Shown here: piece by piece, positions 25,290-34,718 of the stretch
Numbering within the stretch: position 1 is the stretch's first letter
Layout: each line of letters begins with the position of its first letter
Assembly: GCF_000633415.1 (NCBI RefSeq)
Contig: NZ_AYMV01000018.1
Coordinates: forward strand, 62,001 to 126,000
Length of the DNA stretch: 64,000 bases
Origin: Leucobacter sp. PH1c
GTDB taxonomy: Bacteria; Actinomycetota; Actinomycetes; Actinomycetales; Microbacteriaceae
Direction of reading: 5' to 3'
Translations under genes and position numbers: made by a program
The notes under the pieces: generated by a model
Told to the model about the DNA's origin: nothing
Seen by the model: only the letters and a program-made list of their open reading frames with translations
Databases searched by the model: none

Positions 25290-25295
25290 AGTCTA
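25290..25295 (-). promoter_or_regulatory. -10 box for leaderless lipoprotein mRNA
   Basis: TAGACT on the minus strand, six bases (GTTCCC) before the GTG start at 25283. Confidence 0.55.
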
Positions 25296-25385
25296 TGCGC
25301 ACCCGTTCCGGCGCGGCTGGCCGTCCGCTCACAGCCGTGCGATCCCCGTCCGCGGGGCGCTGCTCTCCACAGCACGGGGCAGGCG

Positions 25386-25465
25386 TGCCCACCGGGGTGG
25401 GCAGCGAGGGAAGCTGATGGCGGGCGAACGGCCCGTCACCCCCGCACGGCACGGGCCGTTCGCCC
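25386..25465. promoter_or_regulatory. two strong inverted repeats upstream of ssb
   Basis: TGCCCACC-gg-GGTGGGCA at 25386-25403 is a perfect 18-bp palindrome. GGGCGAACGGCCCGT (25422-25436) and its perfect 15-base complement (25451-25465) form a hairpin with a 14-base loop, about 50 bases before the ssb ATG. Either could be a protein-binding site or a leader structure controlling ssb; there is no U-tract after the larger one. Confidence 0.6.
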
Positions 25466-25514
25466 CCTTCCCCAACCGCGACCGAGCGCGGCCCATCAGA
25501 GAAAGCGAGCCCCC

Positions 25515-26009
25515 ATGTCCGCACACTTCAGCGTCGTCGGTACCGTCGGCACCTCTCCCCGTCTCCTTCGCACTGCGACGGACGTCGCTCTGTGTTCGTT
25601 CCGTCTCGCCCACACCACGCGTCGCTACGACCGTTCGAGCGACTCCTGGGCGGACGGGGAGACGAGCTGGTTCACGGTGAACGCGTTCCGCGGTTTGGGC
25701 GAGCACGCGGCGGCCTCGCTCACGCGGGGCGATCGCGTGCTCGTCGCCGGCAGGCTGCGCATGCGCGCCTGGCAGAGCGGCGACCGCTCCGGGATCACCG
25801 CCGAGATCGAGGCGGACGCCGTCGGTCCGGATCTGCGCTGGGGCACCACGCAGTTCACGCCCGAGACCCCGCCCGTCACCGACCAGAACGATCCAGCGCA
25901 GCCGGACACCGCGCAGCCGGACGCCGCGCAGAGTGCCGCCTCGGGAGCGTCCTCGGCCCCGGCAGCTGGCCTCACCTCGGGTGACGCCGACGAGCGGGCA
26001 GCGGCCTGA
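25515..26009 (+). CDS. ssb: accessory single-stranded DNA-binding protein
   Basis: 164 residues. The OB fold occupies about 1-115 (FSVVGTVGTSPRLLR, FRLAHTTRRYD, WFTVNAFRGLGEHAAASLTRGDRVLVAGRLRMRAW, quoted in parts). The tail is a Pro/Asp/Ala/Gln-rich linker with short DPAQPDTAQPDAAQ repeats. It ends GDADERAAA, lacking the acidic DD(I/L)PF tip that recruits replication and repair partners. It is therefore probably a second, specialised Ssb rather than the essential replicative one, which normally sits beside rpsF/rpsR. Convergent with msrA. Confidence 0.88.
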   Translation: MSAHFSVVGTVGTSPRLLRTATDVALCSFRLAHTTRRYDRSSDSWADGETSWFTVNAFRGLGEHAAASLTRGDRVLVAGRLRMRAWQSGDRSGITAEIEADAVGPDLRWGTTQFTPETPPVTDQNDPAQPDTAQPDAAQSAASGASSAPAAGLTSGDADERAAA

Positions 26010-26021
26010 TGCGGGGCAGGC

Positions 26022-26549
26022 TCAGCGCAGGTACGCCGAGAACGCTGCGCGCACCTTGTTCACCTTCGGCACCGCGACGGCGAGGCAGTAGCCCTGCGTG
26101 GGGTTCTTCGCGAAGAAGTCCTGGTGCGCCTCCTCGGCGGGGTACACCTCACCGAGCGGCTCGATCGTCGTCACGATCTCCCCCGGCCACCACTCCGCGG
26201 CGCGCGCCCGCGCGGCCTCGAAGCGCTCGGCCTGCTCGGCGTCGGCCGGGAACATGGCGGAGCGGTACTGGGTGCCGACATCGTTGCCCTGGCGGTTCAA
26301 CTGGGTCGGATCGTGCATCGTGAAGAACGCGTCGAGGATCACCTCGGCGGGAATCGTCTCCGGATCAAACGTGACCGCCACCGCTTCGGCGTGGCCCGTC
26401 GTCCCGGTGCAGACCTGCGGGTAGCTCGGGTTCGGCAGCGTGCCGCCGGTGTAGCAGGAGAGCACCTCGGAGACGCCGCGCAGCTGGCGGTACGCCGCGT
26501 CGAGGCACCAGAAGCAGCCGCCCGCAAGGACGTATGTCGTCTCGGTCAT
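26022..26549 (-). CDS. msrA: peptide-methionine (S)-S-oxide reductase
   Basis: Repairs oxidised methionine in proteins. It is 175 residues with the GCFWC active-site motif (catalytic Cys12), [21 protein letters not shown] and [23 protein letters not shown] at 26549 overlaps the nadE stop as ATGA, so it is translated with nadE. The C-terminal part has only one cysteine near the end (QGYCLAV), consistent with a resolving Cys. Confidence 0.96.
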   Translation of the reverse strand: MTETTYVLAGGCFWCLDAAYRQLRGVSEVLSCYTGGTLPNPSYPQVCTGTTGHAEAVAVTFDPETIPAEVILDAFFTMHDPTQLNRQGNDVGTQYRSAMFPADAEQAERFEAARARAAEWWPGEIVTTIEPLGEVYPAEEAHQDFFAKNPTQGYCLAVAVPKVNKVRAAFSAYLR

Positions 26550-27400
26550 GCGCTCGTCTCCGTTCCATCGGCCTCGGGCCGCCACCAGGTGTCCTGCGGC
26601 GTCACCGGGAGCTGCCGCTTGTGCTCGGTCATGCGGTAGCGACGCTCGAGGTTCTCGGCCGCCTCCACCGCAACCTCTTCACCGCGCAGGTAGGCGTCGA
26701 TGACGGGATAGCTCACGCCGAGGCTCGCCTCGTCCGACTGGCCCGGCTGGTCGTCGAGCAGGTCCGCCGTCGGCACCTTCTCCCAGAGCCGCTCCGGCGC
26801 ATCGAGTGCGCGCAGCATCGCGGCACCCTGGCTCTTCGTGAGGCCGGCGAGCGGCACGACATCGGCCGCACCATCGCCGAACTTCGTGAAGAAGCCCGTG
26901 ATCGCCTCGGCGGCATGGTCGGTGCCGATCACGAGGAGCCCGCGGTCCCCCGCGATCGCGTACTGGGCAACCATGCGCATGCGTGCCTTCACGTTGCCGC
27001 GCGTGAAATCGCTCACGGGCTCCCCCATCGCCGCGGCGACCTGCGCGACGATGCCGTCGGTGCCCGGTGCGATATCGACGGAGACCGCCCGGTCAGGGGC
27101 GATGAACGACAGCGCCAGCTGGGCGTCGTCCTCATCGCGCTGCACGGCGTAGGGCAGCCGCACCGCGACGAACTCGGCCTCGGCGCCCTCGGCACGGAGC
27201 CGCTCGACGGCGAGCTGGGCCAGACGCCCCGCGAGCGAGGAGTCCTGCCCGCCCGAGATGCCGAGCACGAAGCCACGCACGCCCGGGATCGAGCGCGCGT
27301 ACTCCACGAGGAAGTCCACACGGCGCGCGACCTCGGCCGCCGGATCGATCTCGGGAACCGGCCCGAGCTGACGGATGATCTCCTGCTGCATCTCGCTCAC
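26546..27400 (-). CDS. nadE: ammonia-dependent NAD synthetase
   Basis: Final step of NAD synthesis: deamido-NAD plus ammonia plus ATP. It is 284 residues, matching the NH3-dependent class without a glutaminase domain. The PP-loop GISGGQDSS (about 48-56) is present, then [34 protein letters not shown] and [13 protein letters not shown] start at 27400 with a weak GGA site. Downstream gene msrA overlaps; dnaE lies 34 bases upstream on the same strand. Confidence 0.97.
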   Translation of the reverse strand: MSEMQQEIIRQLGPVPEIDPAAEVARRVDFLVEYARSIPGVRGFVLGISGGQDSSLAGRLAQLAVERLRAEGAEAEFVAVRLPYAVQRDEDDAQLALSFIAPDRAVSVDIAPGTDGIVAQVAAAMGEPVSDFTRGNVKARMRMVAQYAIAGDRGLLVIGTDHAAEAITGFFTKFGDGAADVVPLAGLTKSQGAAMLRALDAPERLWEKVPTADLLDDQPGQSDEASLGVSYPVIDAYLRGEEVAVEAAENLERRYRMTEHKRQLPVTPQDTWWRPEADGTETSA

Positions 27401-27433
27401 GGTTCCACTCTACTCCGGCAGCCCGGGAGCGGC

Positions 27434-30400
27434 TCAGGCCATGACCTCTTCGAGCGGCATCAGGCAGCGCGGGCCGAGCAGGCCCTTGAGCTCACCAAAG
27501 AGATCCGCGGAGACGCGCACCTGCACCGGCAGCTCGAACACCCGAATCGCCATCGACGTGACGAGGTTCAGCCGTACCTCGCTCTCGCCCCGGTGCCGCA
27601 GCAGCGTGCGCTTGAGCTCGTCCATCAGCTCCTCGGTGGCGCGGGTGTCCGAGATCGTGAGCACGAGCGTCTCCGCGTCCTCCTGCACGGCCGCGTCGAT
27701 CGGGCGCACCCCGTACGCGTGCATCGACATGCCGTCGTCGCGCGCGTTCATCTTGCCGCGGATCGCGACGATCGAGTCTGGCTGCAGCAGGCTGCCGAAC
27801 TCCTGGTACGACTTGCCCATGAAGAGCGCCTGGATCTCGCCCGTGAAGTCCTCGATCGTCACCATGCCGTAGAGGTTGCCCGACTTGGCCGTGCGGTGCT
27901 GCACGCTCGTGAGGAGACCCGCGATCGTCACGATCTCGCCGTCGAAGCCGGGCGAGGCATCGGGGTTCGTCACCTGCTGCACGGTGGCGCTCGCCTCCTT
28001 CGCGAGGGCCGAGTCGAGGCCCCGAAGCGGGTGATCCGAGACGTAGAGCCCGAGCATCTCGCGCTCGAAGGAGAGCTTGTCCTTCTTTGTCCACTCGGGC
28101 CGGTCCGGCACCTGAGAGGCCGTCTCCGAGCTCTCCCCCGCGGCCTCGGCCGCCTCCGCGAAGAGGCTGTCAAAGTCAAACCCGACGTTGCCGTTCTCGG
28201 CGTCGCGCTTCTCCTTCACGGCGCTCTCGATCGTCTGCTCGTGGATCTCCACGAGCGCGCGGCGCGTTCCGCCGAGCCCGTCGAAGGCGCCGGCCTTGAT
28301 CAGCGACTCGATCGTGCGCTTGTTGAGCACGACGAGCGGCACCTTCTTGAGGAAGTCGTGGTAGCTCTCGAAGCTGCCCTTGCCCTCCCGGGCCTCGCGG
28401 ATCGCCTCGACCACGTTCGTGCCGACGTTGCGGATCGCCCCCAGGCCGAAGCGGATGTCGTCGCCCACGGCCGAGAAGTTCGCGAACGAGTCGTTGACGG
28501 CGGGCGGGAGCACCTTGATGCCCATGCGGCGGCACTCGTTCAGATAGATCGCGAGCTTGTCCTTCGAGTCGCCGACGCTCGTGAGCAGCGCGGCCATGTA
28601 CTCGCCCGGGTAGTGCGCCTTCAGGTAGGCGGTCCAGTACGAGACCACGCCGTATGCGGCGGAGTGGGCCTTGTTGAAGGCGTAGTCCGAGAACGGGAGG
28701 AGGATGTCCCAGAGGGACTTGATCGCGGCGTCCGAGAAGCCGCGCTCCTTCATGCCGCCGGAGAAGCCGGCGTACTGCTTGTCGAGCTCCTCTTTCTTCT
28801 TCTTACCCATCGCGCGGCGAAGAATATCCGCCTCGCCGAGCGAGAAGCCCGCCACCTTCTGGGCGATCGACATCACCTGCTCCTGGTAGATGATGAGGCC
28901 GAAGGTGGTGTCGAGGATCTCTCGGAGCGGCTCCTCGAGCTCCGGGTGGATCGGCGTGATCGGCTGCAGGCCGTTCTTTCGGAGCGCATAGTTCGTGTGC
29001 GAGTCGGCGCCCATGGGGCCCGGTCGGTACAGGGCGAGGACGGCCGAGATGTCCTCGAAGTTATCGGGCTTCATGAGTCGCAGCAGTCCGCGCATGGGGC
29101 CGCCATCGAGCTGGAAGACACCGAGCGTATCGCCGCGCGCCAGCAGCTCGTACGACTCTGTGTCGTCGAGCTCGAGCCGCTCGAGGTCGAGCTCGACGCC
29201 CCGGTTGAGGCGGATGTTCTCGAGCGCGTCGGAGATGATCGTCAGGTTGCGGAGCCCGAGGAAGTCCATCTTGATCAGGCCGAGGCCCTCGCAGGTCGGG
29301 TAGTCGAACTGCGTGACGATCTGGCCGTCCTGCTCGCGCTTCATGATGGGGATGATGTCGATGAGCGGATCGCTCGACATGATCACACCGGCCGCGTGCA
29401 CGCCCCACTGGCGCTTCAGCCCCTCGAGGCCGAGGGCCGTCTCGTAGACCTTCGCCGCGTCAGGATCCTCCTGGAGCACCGAGCGGAACTCCGCGGCCTC
29501 CTTGTACCTCGGGTGGTTCGGGTCCGTGATCCCGGAGAGCGGGATGTCCTTCGCCATGACGGCGGGGGGCATCGCCTTCGTCAGCTTCTCCCCCATGCCG
29601 AAGGGGAAGCCGAGCACGCGGGAGGAGTCCTTGAGCGCCTGCTTCGACTTGATCGTGCCGTAGGTGACGATCTGCGCGACGCGCTCGTCACCGTACTTCT
29701 CGGTCACGTACTTGATGACCTCGCCGCGGCGACGATCATCGAAGTCGACATCGAAGTCGGGCATGGAGACGCGGTCCGGGTTGAGGAAGCGCTCGAAGAT
29801 GAGGCCGTGCTGCAGCGGATCGAGGTCCGTGATGCGCATCGCGTAGGCGGCCATCGACCCGGCGCCCGAGCCGCGACCGGGGCCCACGCGGATCCCGTTG
29901 TCCTTCGACCAGTTGATGAAGTCGGCGACGACGAGGAAGTAGCCGGGGAAGCCCATCTGCGTGATGACCCCGGTCTCGTACTCCGCCTGCTTGCGCACGG
30001 GATCCGGGATGCCGTTCGGGTAGCGGTAGTGGAGGCCCTTCTCGACCTCCTTGATGAACCAGCTCTCCTCGTTCTCGCCCTCGGGAACGGGGTAGCGCGG
30101 CATGTAGTTGGCCGAGGTGTTGAACTCGGAATTGCAGCGCTCGGCGATCAGCAGCGTGTTATCGCACGCCTCGGGCATCTCGCGGAAGATGTGCCGCATC
30201 TCGGCCGCGGTCTTCAGGTAGTAGCCGGAGCCGCTGAACTGGAAGCGGTTCGGGTCGTCGAGCCGCGAACCGGACTGCACGCAGAGGAGGGCCGAGTGCG
30301 ACTCGGCATCCGCCTCGTGCACGTAGTGGAGGTCATTCGTCGCGACGAGCGGGATCCCGAGATCCTTCGAGATCGCGATCAGGTCCTTCTGCACGCGGCG

Positions 30401-30994
30401 CTCGATGTCGAGACCGTGATCCATGATCTCGCAGAAGTAGTTCTCCTTGCCGAAGATCGCCTGGAACTCCGCGGCGGCTTCGCGGGCTTCCTTGTACTGT
30501 CCGAGGCGCAGCCGGGTCTGGATCTCCCCCGAGGGGCAGCCCGTCGTGGCGATGAGGCCGTTCGAGTACTGCTGCAGCAGCTCGCGGTCCATGCGCGGCT
30601 TGAAGTAGTAGCCCTCGATGGAGGCGTAGCTCGACAGCCGGAAGAGATTGTGCATCCCCTCCGTCGTCTCCGAGAGGAGCGTCATGTGCGTGTAGGCGCC
30701 CGCACCCGAGACGTCGTCACCGCCGCCGTCGCCCCAGCGTACGCGCGTGCGGTCGCTGCGGTGCGTGCCTGGCGTGACATACGCCTCGATGCCGATGATC
30801 GGGTTGACGCCGTGATCGCGCGCCGTCTTCCAGAAGTCGAACGCGCCGAACGTGTTGCCGTGGTCGGTGACCGCGATCGCGGGCATGCCCTGCTCCGCGG
30901 TTGCTTGAATGAGCGGTTTCACCCGAGCCGCACCGTCGAGCATCGAGTACTCGCTGTGCACGTGGAGGTGAACGAAACCGTCTTTTTCTGACAC
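27434..30994 (-). CDS. dnaE: DNA polymerase III alpha subunit
   Basis: Replicative polymerase, 1186 residues, family-typical. N-terminal PHP domain HLHVHSEYSMLDGAARV; polymerase catalytic Asp cluster PDFDVDFDD at about 410-418; fingers and thumb with FLNPDRVSMP and GRGSGAGSMAAYA; helix-hairpin-helix and OB-fold (IVTIAGLLTSVQHRTAKSGN) near the C-terminus. This is the DnaE1 type without an error-prone cassette nearby. GTG at 30994 with AAAGGGG 14 bases upstream. A long open frame antisense to it is a codon-bias shadow. Confidence 0.98.
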   Translation of the reverse strand: MSEKDGFVHLHVHSEYSMLDGAARVKPLIQATAEQGMPAIAVTDHGNTFGAFDFWKTARDHGVNPIIGIEAYVTPGTHRSDRTRVRWGDGGGDDVSGAGAYTHMTLLSETTEGMHNLFRLSSYASIEGYYFKPRMDRELLQQYSNGLIATTGCPSGEIQTRLRLGQYKEAREAAAEFQAIFGKENYFCEIMDHGLDIERRVQKDLIAISKDLGIPLVATNDLHYVHEADAESHSALLCVQSGSRLDDPNRFQFSGSGYYLKTAAEMRHIFREMPEACDNTLLIAERCNSEFNTSANYMPRYPVPEGENEESWFIKEVEKGLHYRYPNGIPDPVRKQAEYETGVITQMGFPGYFLVVADFINWSKDNGIRVGPGRGSGAGSMAAYAMRITDLDPLQHGLIFERFLNPDRVSMPDFDVDFDDRRRGEVIKYVTEKYGDERVAQIVTYGTIKSKQALKDSSRVLGFPFGMGEKLTKAMPPAVMAKDIPLSGITDPNHPRYKEAAEFRSVLQEDPDAAKVYETALGLEGLKRQWGVHAAGVIMSSDPLIDIIPIMKREQDGQIVTQFDYPTCEGLGLIKMDFLGLRNLTIISDALENIRLNRGVELDLERLELDDTESYELLARGDTLGVFQLDGGPMRGLLRLMKPDNFEDISAVLALYRPGPMGADSHTNYALRKNGLQPITPIHPELEEPLREILDTTFGLIIYQEQVMSIAQKVAGFSLGEADILRRAMGKKKKEELDKQYAGFSGGMKERGFSDAAIKSLWDILLPFSDYAFNKAHSAAYGVVSYWTAYLKAHYPGEYMAALLTSVGDSKDKLAIYLNECRRMGIKVLPPAVNDSFANFSAVGDDIRFGLGAIRNVGTNVVEAIREAREGKGSFESYHDFLKKVPLVVLNKRTIESLIKAGAFDGLGGTRRALVEIHEQTIESAVKEKRDAENGNVGFDFDSLFAEAAEAAGESSETASQVPDRPEWTKKDKLSFEREMLGLYVSDHPLRGLDSALAKEASATVQQVTNPDASPGFDGEIVTIAGLLTSVQHRTAKSGNLYGMVTIEDFTGEIQALFMGKSYQEFGSLLQPDSIVAIRGKMNARDDGMSMHAYGVRPIDAAVQEDAETLVLTISDTRATEELMDELKRTLLRHRGESEVRLNLVTSMAIRVFELPVQVRVSADLFGELKGLLGPRCLMPLEEVMA

Positions 30995-31091
30995 CGAATG
31001 GGCCCCTTTCGCCGACCCATCCAGGGTACCGCCTGCGGATCAGCGCCGGGTCAATCCCGGGGTCCCGGCGGCGTTTCCGAGCGCGGCGCGA

Positions 31092-31238
31092 TCAGCGCAC
31101 GTCGCCCGCGCACCAGGGGCACGCGTACTCGGCGTCGGGGTTCGTGATGCGCTTGAACGAGGTGTGGAATCGCTCGCACACCGCGCGCAGGTTCCACCGG
31201 CCGACGGCCACCTTCGATGCCTGAGTCTTCGTCGCCAT
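31092..31238 (-). CDS. 48-residue conserved CxxC mini-protein
   Basis: Small basic protein with C-terminal YACPWCAGDVR, a possible half zinc site or redox pair. ATG at 31238 is supported by GGGGAGGA about nine bases upstream; a longer reading to 31334 has no ribosome site. It stands alone between rluD and dnaE. I recognise no function. Composition (Lys/Thr/Arg/Asn) differs from the Ala-rich out-of-frame readings around it, which argues for a real gene. Confidence 0.65.
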   Translation of the reverse strand: MATKTQASKVAVGRWNLRAVCERFHTSFKRITNPDAEYACPWCAGDVR

Positions 31239-31347
31239 TTCGATCGTCCTCCCCGGTTCGACCACGGAGCGGGTCCGAGGAAGTCCGAACCCGCCGATGC
31301 CTCCGAGTGAAGCACCTCGGCGAGACGGGTGCATCCCCGGCGGGGGT

Positions 31348-31359
31348 ATTCGATCGAAT
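31348..31359. promoter_or_regulatory. 12-bp palindrome upstream of the CxxC mini-gene
   Basis: ATTCGATCGAAT, a perfect palindrome in an otherwise GC-rich gap, about 110 bases before the mini-gene start. Possible operator; no partner identified. Confidence 0.3.
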
Positions 31360-31373
31360 CCGAACAGCGCGCA

Positions 31374-31392
31374 GCGCGGGCACTGCCCGCGC
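31374..31392 (-). terminator. possible rluD terminator
   Basis: GCGCGGGC-act-GCCCGCGC hairpin, 20 bases after the rluD stop; no U-tract. Confidence 0.45.
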
Positions 31393-31412
31393 CGCGCCTC
31401 AGCCGCCCCGCC

Positions 31413-32345
31413 TCAGGCGCCGGGCGTCACGCCTGCGAGCACGTCGAGCGCGTGCTGCAGATCCGCGGGGTACCGCGAGGAGTACTCCACAGCCTCGCCC
31501 GTGCCCGGATGGCGGAACCCGAGCCGCATGGCGTGCAGCCACTGACGGCGGAGCCCGAGCCGCTCCGAGAGCGTGGGGTCCGCGCCGTACATGCCGTCGC
31601 CCACGCACGGGTGGCGCTGCGCCGACATGTGCACGCGGATCTGGTGGGTGCGGCCCGTCTCGAGTTCGATCTCGAGCAGCGTCGCGTACGGGAACGCCTC
31701 GAGCGTCTCGTAGTGCGTGACGGAGGGCTTGCCGTCCCGGGTCACCGCGAACTTCCACTCGTGTCCCGGGTGGCGGCCGATCGGCCCCTCGATCGTGCCC
31801 GAAAACGGATCCGGGTGCCCCTGCACGACCGCGTGGTAGATCTTCGAGACCTCGCGCTCCTTGAACGCGCGCTTCAGCTCGCTGTACGCGCGCTCGCTCT
31901 TCGCGACCACCATGAGGCCGCTCGTGCCCGCGTCGAGGCGGTGCACGATGCCCTGACGCTCGGGCGGACCCGAGGTCGCGATGCGGTACCCCGCCCCGGC
32001 GAGCGCGCCGAGCACGGTCGGGCCCTCCCAGCCGAGCGAGGGGTGCGCCGCGACACCCGCGGGCTTGTCGATCACGACGATGTCGTCGTCGTCATGAACG
32101 ATCCCGAGCTCGGGCAGGTGCACGGGGATGATCTCGGGGCCGCGCTTCTCCTCCCAGGTGACCTCGAGCCAGCCGCCCGCCGCGAGGCGATCCGACTTGC
32201 CGAGCGTCTGCCCGTCGAGGGCGACGCCGCCGCCCTGCGCGATCTCGGCCGCGAAGCTCCGCGAGAATCCGAGCAGCTTCGCGAGCGCGGCGTCGACGCG
32301 CTCTCCGGCGAGCCCGTCGGGGACGGGCAGGCTACGGTGCTGCAT
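31413..32345 (-). CDS. rluD: 23S rRNA pseudouridine synthase, RluD family
   Basis: Converts uridines to pseudouridine in 23S rRNA. It is 310 residues. N-terminal S4 domain ([25 protein letters not shown]) then the catalytic motif [12 protein letters not shown] with nucleophile Asp138, and [14 protein letters not shown] at 32345 overlaps the lspA 3' end by 14 bases, so the two are coupled. Which uridine is modified cannot be told from the sequence. Confidence 0.95.
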   Translation of the reverse strand: MQHRSLPVPDGLAGERVDAALAKLLGFSRSFAAEIAQGGGVALDGQTLGKSDRLAAGGWLEVTWEEKRGPEIIPVHLPELGIVHDDDDIVVIDKPAGVAAHPSLGWEGPTVLGALAGAGYRIATSGPPERQGIVHRLDAGTSGLMVVAKSERAYSELKRAFKEREVSKIYHAVVQGHPDPFSGTIEGPIGRHPGHEWKFAVTRDGKPSVTHYETLEAFPYATLLEIELETGRTHQIRVHMSAQRHPCVGDGMYGADPTLSERLGLRRQWLHAMRLGFRHPGTGEAVEYSSRYPADLQHALDVLAGVTPGA

Positions 32346-33093
32346 CGCCGCGCTCCTCGCGTTCGTTCGTGTCTGACTCGGATGCGGCGGGCTCGGGATC
32401 CGACGCTGCGGCTCCCTCCCCCTGCGCCGGCTTCGCGGCCCGGGCCTCAGCAGTCGAGGCCTGAGCCCCGGCCTTGGCGGCCTGGGCCTCGGCCTTCGCT
32501 TCCGCCTTGGCCGCCTCGGCGGCCGCTTCGGCGGCGCGCGCCTCCGCGCGGGTGCGCCCGTCGATCGGCAGCCCGAGCAGCGTGATCACGATGAAGAGGA
32601 TCATGCCGCTGACGATCCCGATGTCGGCGATGTTGTAGATGGCCTCGGAGAAGCCAAGCCACATCCACGGCGTCGAGATGAAGTCGATCACGTGGCCCTC
32701 GGGGAAGCCGGGCTCCCGGGTGAGGCGATCGGTCAGGTTGCCGAGCACCCCGCCGAGCAGGAGGCCGAGGAAGAGCGCCCAAGGCAGCGAACGCAGCCGG
32801 CGGATCTGCCACAGGATGACGAACACGACGACGGCCGCGAGGATCGTGAAGATCCAGGTCTGCCCTGTCGCGAGCGAGAACGCCGCGCCGGGGTTGCGCA
32901 CGAAGTGCCAGCGCAGCACATCGCCGAGCACGGGCACCGTGACGCCCTCGGGCAGCTCAGCGACGACCCAGTTCTTGACGAGCTGGTCCGCGGCGAAGAC
33001 GGCGAATGCGACGACAAACAGCACGAGCGGCACCCAACGGCGCCACGGCCGAGAGGCCGTGGCGCCGGGTGCCGCGGAAGCGACGGGGGTCAC
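32332..33093 (-). CDS. lspA: prolipoprotein signal peptidase with long Ala/Glu/Lys tail
   Basis: Signal peptidase II, cleaves lipoprotein signal peptides in the membrane. Four helices; the catalytic Asp pair is Asp122 (GNLTDRL) and Asp157 (NIADIGI), with NPGAAFS at 67-73. Residues 181-253 form a 73-residue tail rich in Ala, Glu and Lys followed by an acidic, Ser/Asp-rich end. Most LspA proteins stop within about 20 residues of the last helix. The tail would be cytoplasmic and probably helical or disordered. GTG start at 33093, nine bases after divIVA. At least three lipoprotein genes in this window are potential substrates. Confidence 0.95.
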   Translation of the reverse strand: MTPVASAAPGATASRPWRRWVPLVLFVVAFAVFAADQLVKNWVVAELPEGVTVPVLGDVLRWHFVRNPGAAFSLATGQTWIFTILAAVVVFVILWQIRRLRSLPWALFLGLLLGGVLGNLTDRLTREPGFPEGHVIDFISTPWMWLGFSEAIYNIADIGIVSGMILFIVITLLGLPIDGRTRAEARAAEAAAEAAKAEAKAEAQAAKAGAQASTAEARAAKPAQGEGAAASDPEPAASESDTNEREERGDAAP

Positions 33094-33102
33094 GCGGGAC
33101 GA

Positions 33103-33777
33103 CTACTGCAGGCCGTCGGGTGCGCCGGCCGGCTCGGGCGAGCCGTCGAGGCCGCGCAGCTGCGACTGGATGTAGGAGCGCAGGGTCGAGCGGTACTCGC
33201 TCTCGAACTGGCGGAGGTCCTTGATCTTGAACTGCAGGTCGCTGCGCTCGTCGCCCAGGAGACGCAGCTCCTCGGCGCGCTGCTGCTGGGCTTCCTCGAC
33301 CAGCTGCTTCGCGGTGCGCTCGGCGTCCTGGATCATCTGGTCGCGCTTCGACTCGGCTTCCGAGATGAGCTCGTCGCGGGTGTTCTCGCCCTCGCGCACG
33401 TGCTTGTCGTGCAGCTCGAGCGCGAGCTGCAGCATGGCGCTCGACTTCACGGCGTCCGGGCGGGTGCCCTCGGCTGCGGCCGCCACGGGGGCGGGCGCGG
33501 GCGCTGCGGGGGCGGCGACGGGCGCCTCGACGACGATGGTCTGCTCCGAGGGGGCGGCGTCGGCGTTGCCGTCGTGCCCGGCCCCGGCCTCGCACTCGGC
33601 GAGCTTCGCGGTGAGCTCGTCGATCTTCGCGCGAAGCTCGTCCTTCTCCTGCTCGTGCTGACGGAGCTCCTCGACGATCGTGTCGAGGAAGTCGTCGACC
33701 TGGTCCAGGTCGTAGCCGTCACGGAACTTGGTGATCGTGAACTTCTGGTTCACGACGTCTTCGGGAGTCAGGGCCAT
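33103..33777 (-). CDS. divIVA: polar growth protein DivIVA/Wag31
   Basis: Coiled-coil scaffold that marks poles and septa and directs peptidoglycan synthesis in actinobacteria. It is 224 residues. The N-terminal lipid-binding domain MALTPEDVVNQKFTITKFRDGYDLDQVDDFLD is near invariant. Then come a first coiled coil (about 35-62), a Pro/Ala/Val linker (about 65-105) and a second coiled coil (about 115-205). In mycobacteria PknA phosphorylates Wag31; the substrate Thr there lies near the linker. Likely has its own promoter in the 110-bp gap upstream, which holds an ACCAC-tgac-GTGGT hairpin. Confidence 0.97.
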   Translation of the reverse strand: MALTPEDVVNQKFTITKFRDGYDLDQVDDFLDTIVEELRQHEQEKDELRAKIDELTAKLAECEAGAGHDGNADAAPSEQTIVVEAPVAAPAAPAPAPVAAAAEGTRPDAVKSSAMLQLALELHDKHVREGENTRDELISEAESKRDQMIQDAERTAKQLVEEAQQQRAEELRLLGDERSDLQFKIKDLRQFESEYRSTLRSYIQSQLRGLDGSPEPAGAPDGLQ

Positions 33778-33887
33778 CGTTTCGTCTCTTTCGATTCGGG
33801 ACCACTGACGTGGTCTGTGACAACGCTCGAACGCACGCGGTCTATCACCACGCTAGCAAAGAATGCCGGGTTCGCGCAGAAACCGCC

Positions 33888-34184
33888 TCACCACCGGCCG
33901 GGGATGATTGCGAGGAGGATGATGCAGACGAGCATCGTGAGCATCCAGCCCAGGTCGATCGAGACCTGACCGAGCCGGATCGGCGGGAGCAGCCGCCGGA
34001 ACATGCGGATCGGCGGATCGGTGATCGTGTAGACGAGCTCCACGATCACGGCGAACGCACCGCGGGGGCGGAAGTTCCGGTTGAGCACGGTCACCCAGTC
34101 GAGGATGAAGCGCGCCCAGAGCACGAGGGTGTACACCCGCAGTGCGATCCGGAGCACCAGGAGGAGGACGGCGAGAACTGCCAC
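33888..34184 (-). CDS. YggT-family membrane protein
   Basis: 98 residues with two hydrophobic segments (about 3-25 and 72-94) separated by DWVTVLNRNFRPRG and TDPPIRMFRRLLPP, the YggT signature. GTG start at 34184, three bases after the sepF stop. Part of the conserved ftsZ-yggS-sepF-yggT-divIVA order; the exact role is unclear, probably in cell division or membrane integrity. Confidence 0.93.
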   Translation of the reverse strand: MAVLAVLLLVLRIALRVYTLVLWARFILDWVTVLNRNFRPRGAFAVIVELVYTITDPPIRMFRRLLPPIRLGQVSIDLGWMLTMLVCIILLAIIPGRW

Positions 34185-34187
34185 CGC

Positions 34188-34688
34188 TTACGCCGAGGGC
34201 GAGACGAAGAACGAACCGCTGTCGTTCTGACGGGACTCGTCGCCCGCGATCTCGATGTGCTCCGGCGAGAGCAGGAACACCTTGCTGGTGACGCGCTCGA
34301 TGCGGCCGTTCAGCCCCATCGTGAGGCCGCTCGCGAAGTCGATGAGCCGCTTCGCGTCGCCCTCGTCCATGCGGGAGAGGTTGATGATCACCGGAACGCC
34401 CGCGCGGAAGCTCTCGGCGACGACCTTCGCGTCGCGGTACTCCGTCGGGTGGACCGTGAGGATCTCGTTGAGCGGCTGCGCGACCGGCTGGCTGGTGGGC
34501 GTCACGCGGCGCAGCGGCGTGACCGATGCGCGCGGCGCCGGAGCGGCGCGCACGGGCTCGGGCTTCGCCGCGGCAGGGGTCTGCGCGGCGCGGGGCGCGG
34601 CGGTCTCCTCGGACGCGGCCGACTGCTCCTCGAGCTCCTCCTCGGCGAGGCCCAGGAACACCATGGTCTTCTTCAGCGGATTGCTCAT
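34188..34688 (-). CDS. sepF: cell division protein SepF
   Basis: Membrane anchor for FtsZ in actinobacteria, which lack FtsA. It is 166 residues: N-terminal amphipathic helix ([16 protein letters not shown]), an Ala/Pro linker, then the SepF core (about 75-155) with [20 protein letters not shown] and [23 protein letters not shown] at 34688 follows GGGAGAG; an in-frame TTG four codons earlier is not needed. It should bind the C-terminal peptide of FtsZ encoded two genes upstream. Confidence 0.96.
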   Translation of the reverse strand: MSNPLKKTMVFLGLAEEELEEQSAASEETAAPRAAQTPAAAKPEPVRAAPAPRASVTPLRRVTPTSQPVAQPLNEILTVHPTEYRDAKVVAESFRAGVPVIINLSRMDEGDAKRLIDFASGLTMGLNGRIERVTSKVFLLSPEHIEIAGDESRQNDSGSFFVSPSA

Positions 34689-34718
34689 TTTCTCTCCCAA
34701 CGGTGCGGTGCTCCGAGA

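Noticed and set aside
26534-30991. Long open frame antisense to dnaE (over 1400 codons)
   Set aside because: The dnaE product in the opposite frame has all family motifs. The antisense reading is Arg/Asp/Leu/Val-rich with no recognisable domain and reflects GC-biased third positions.
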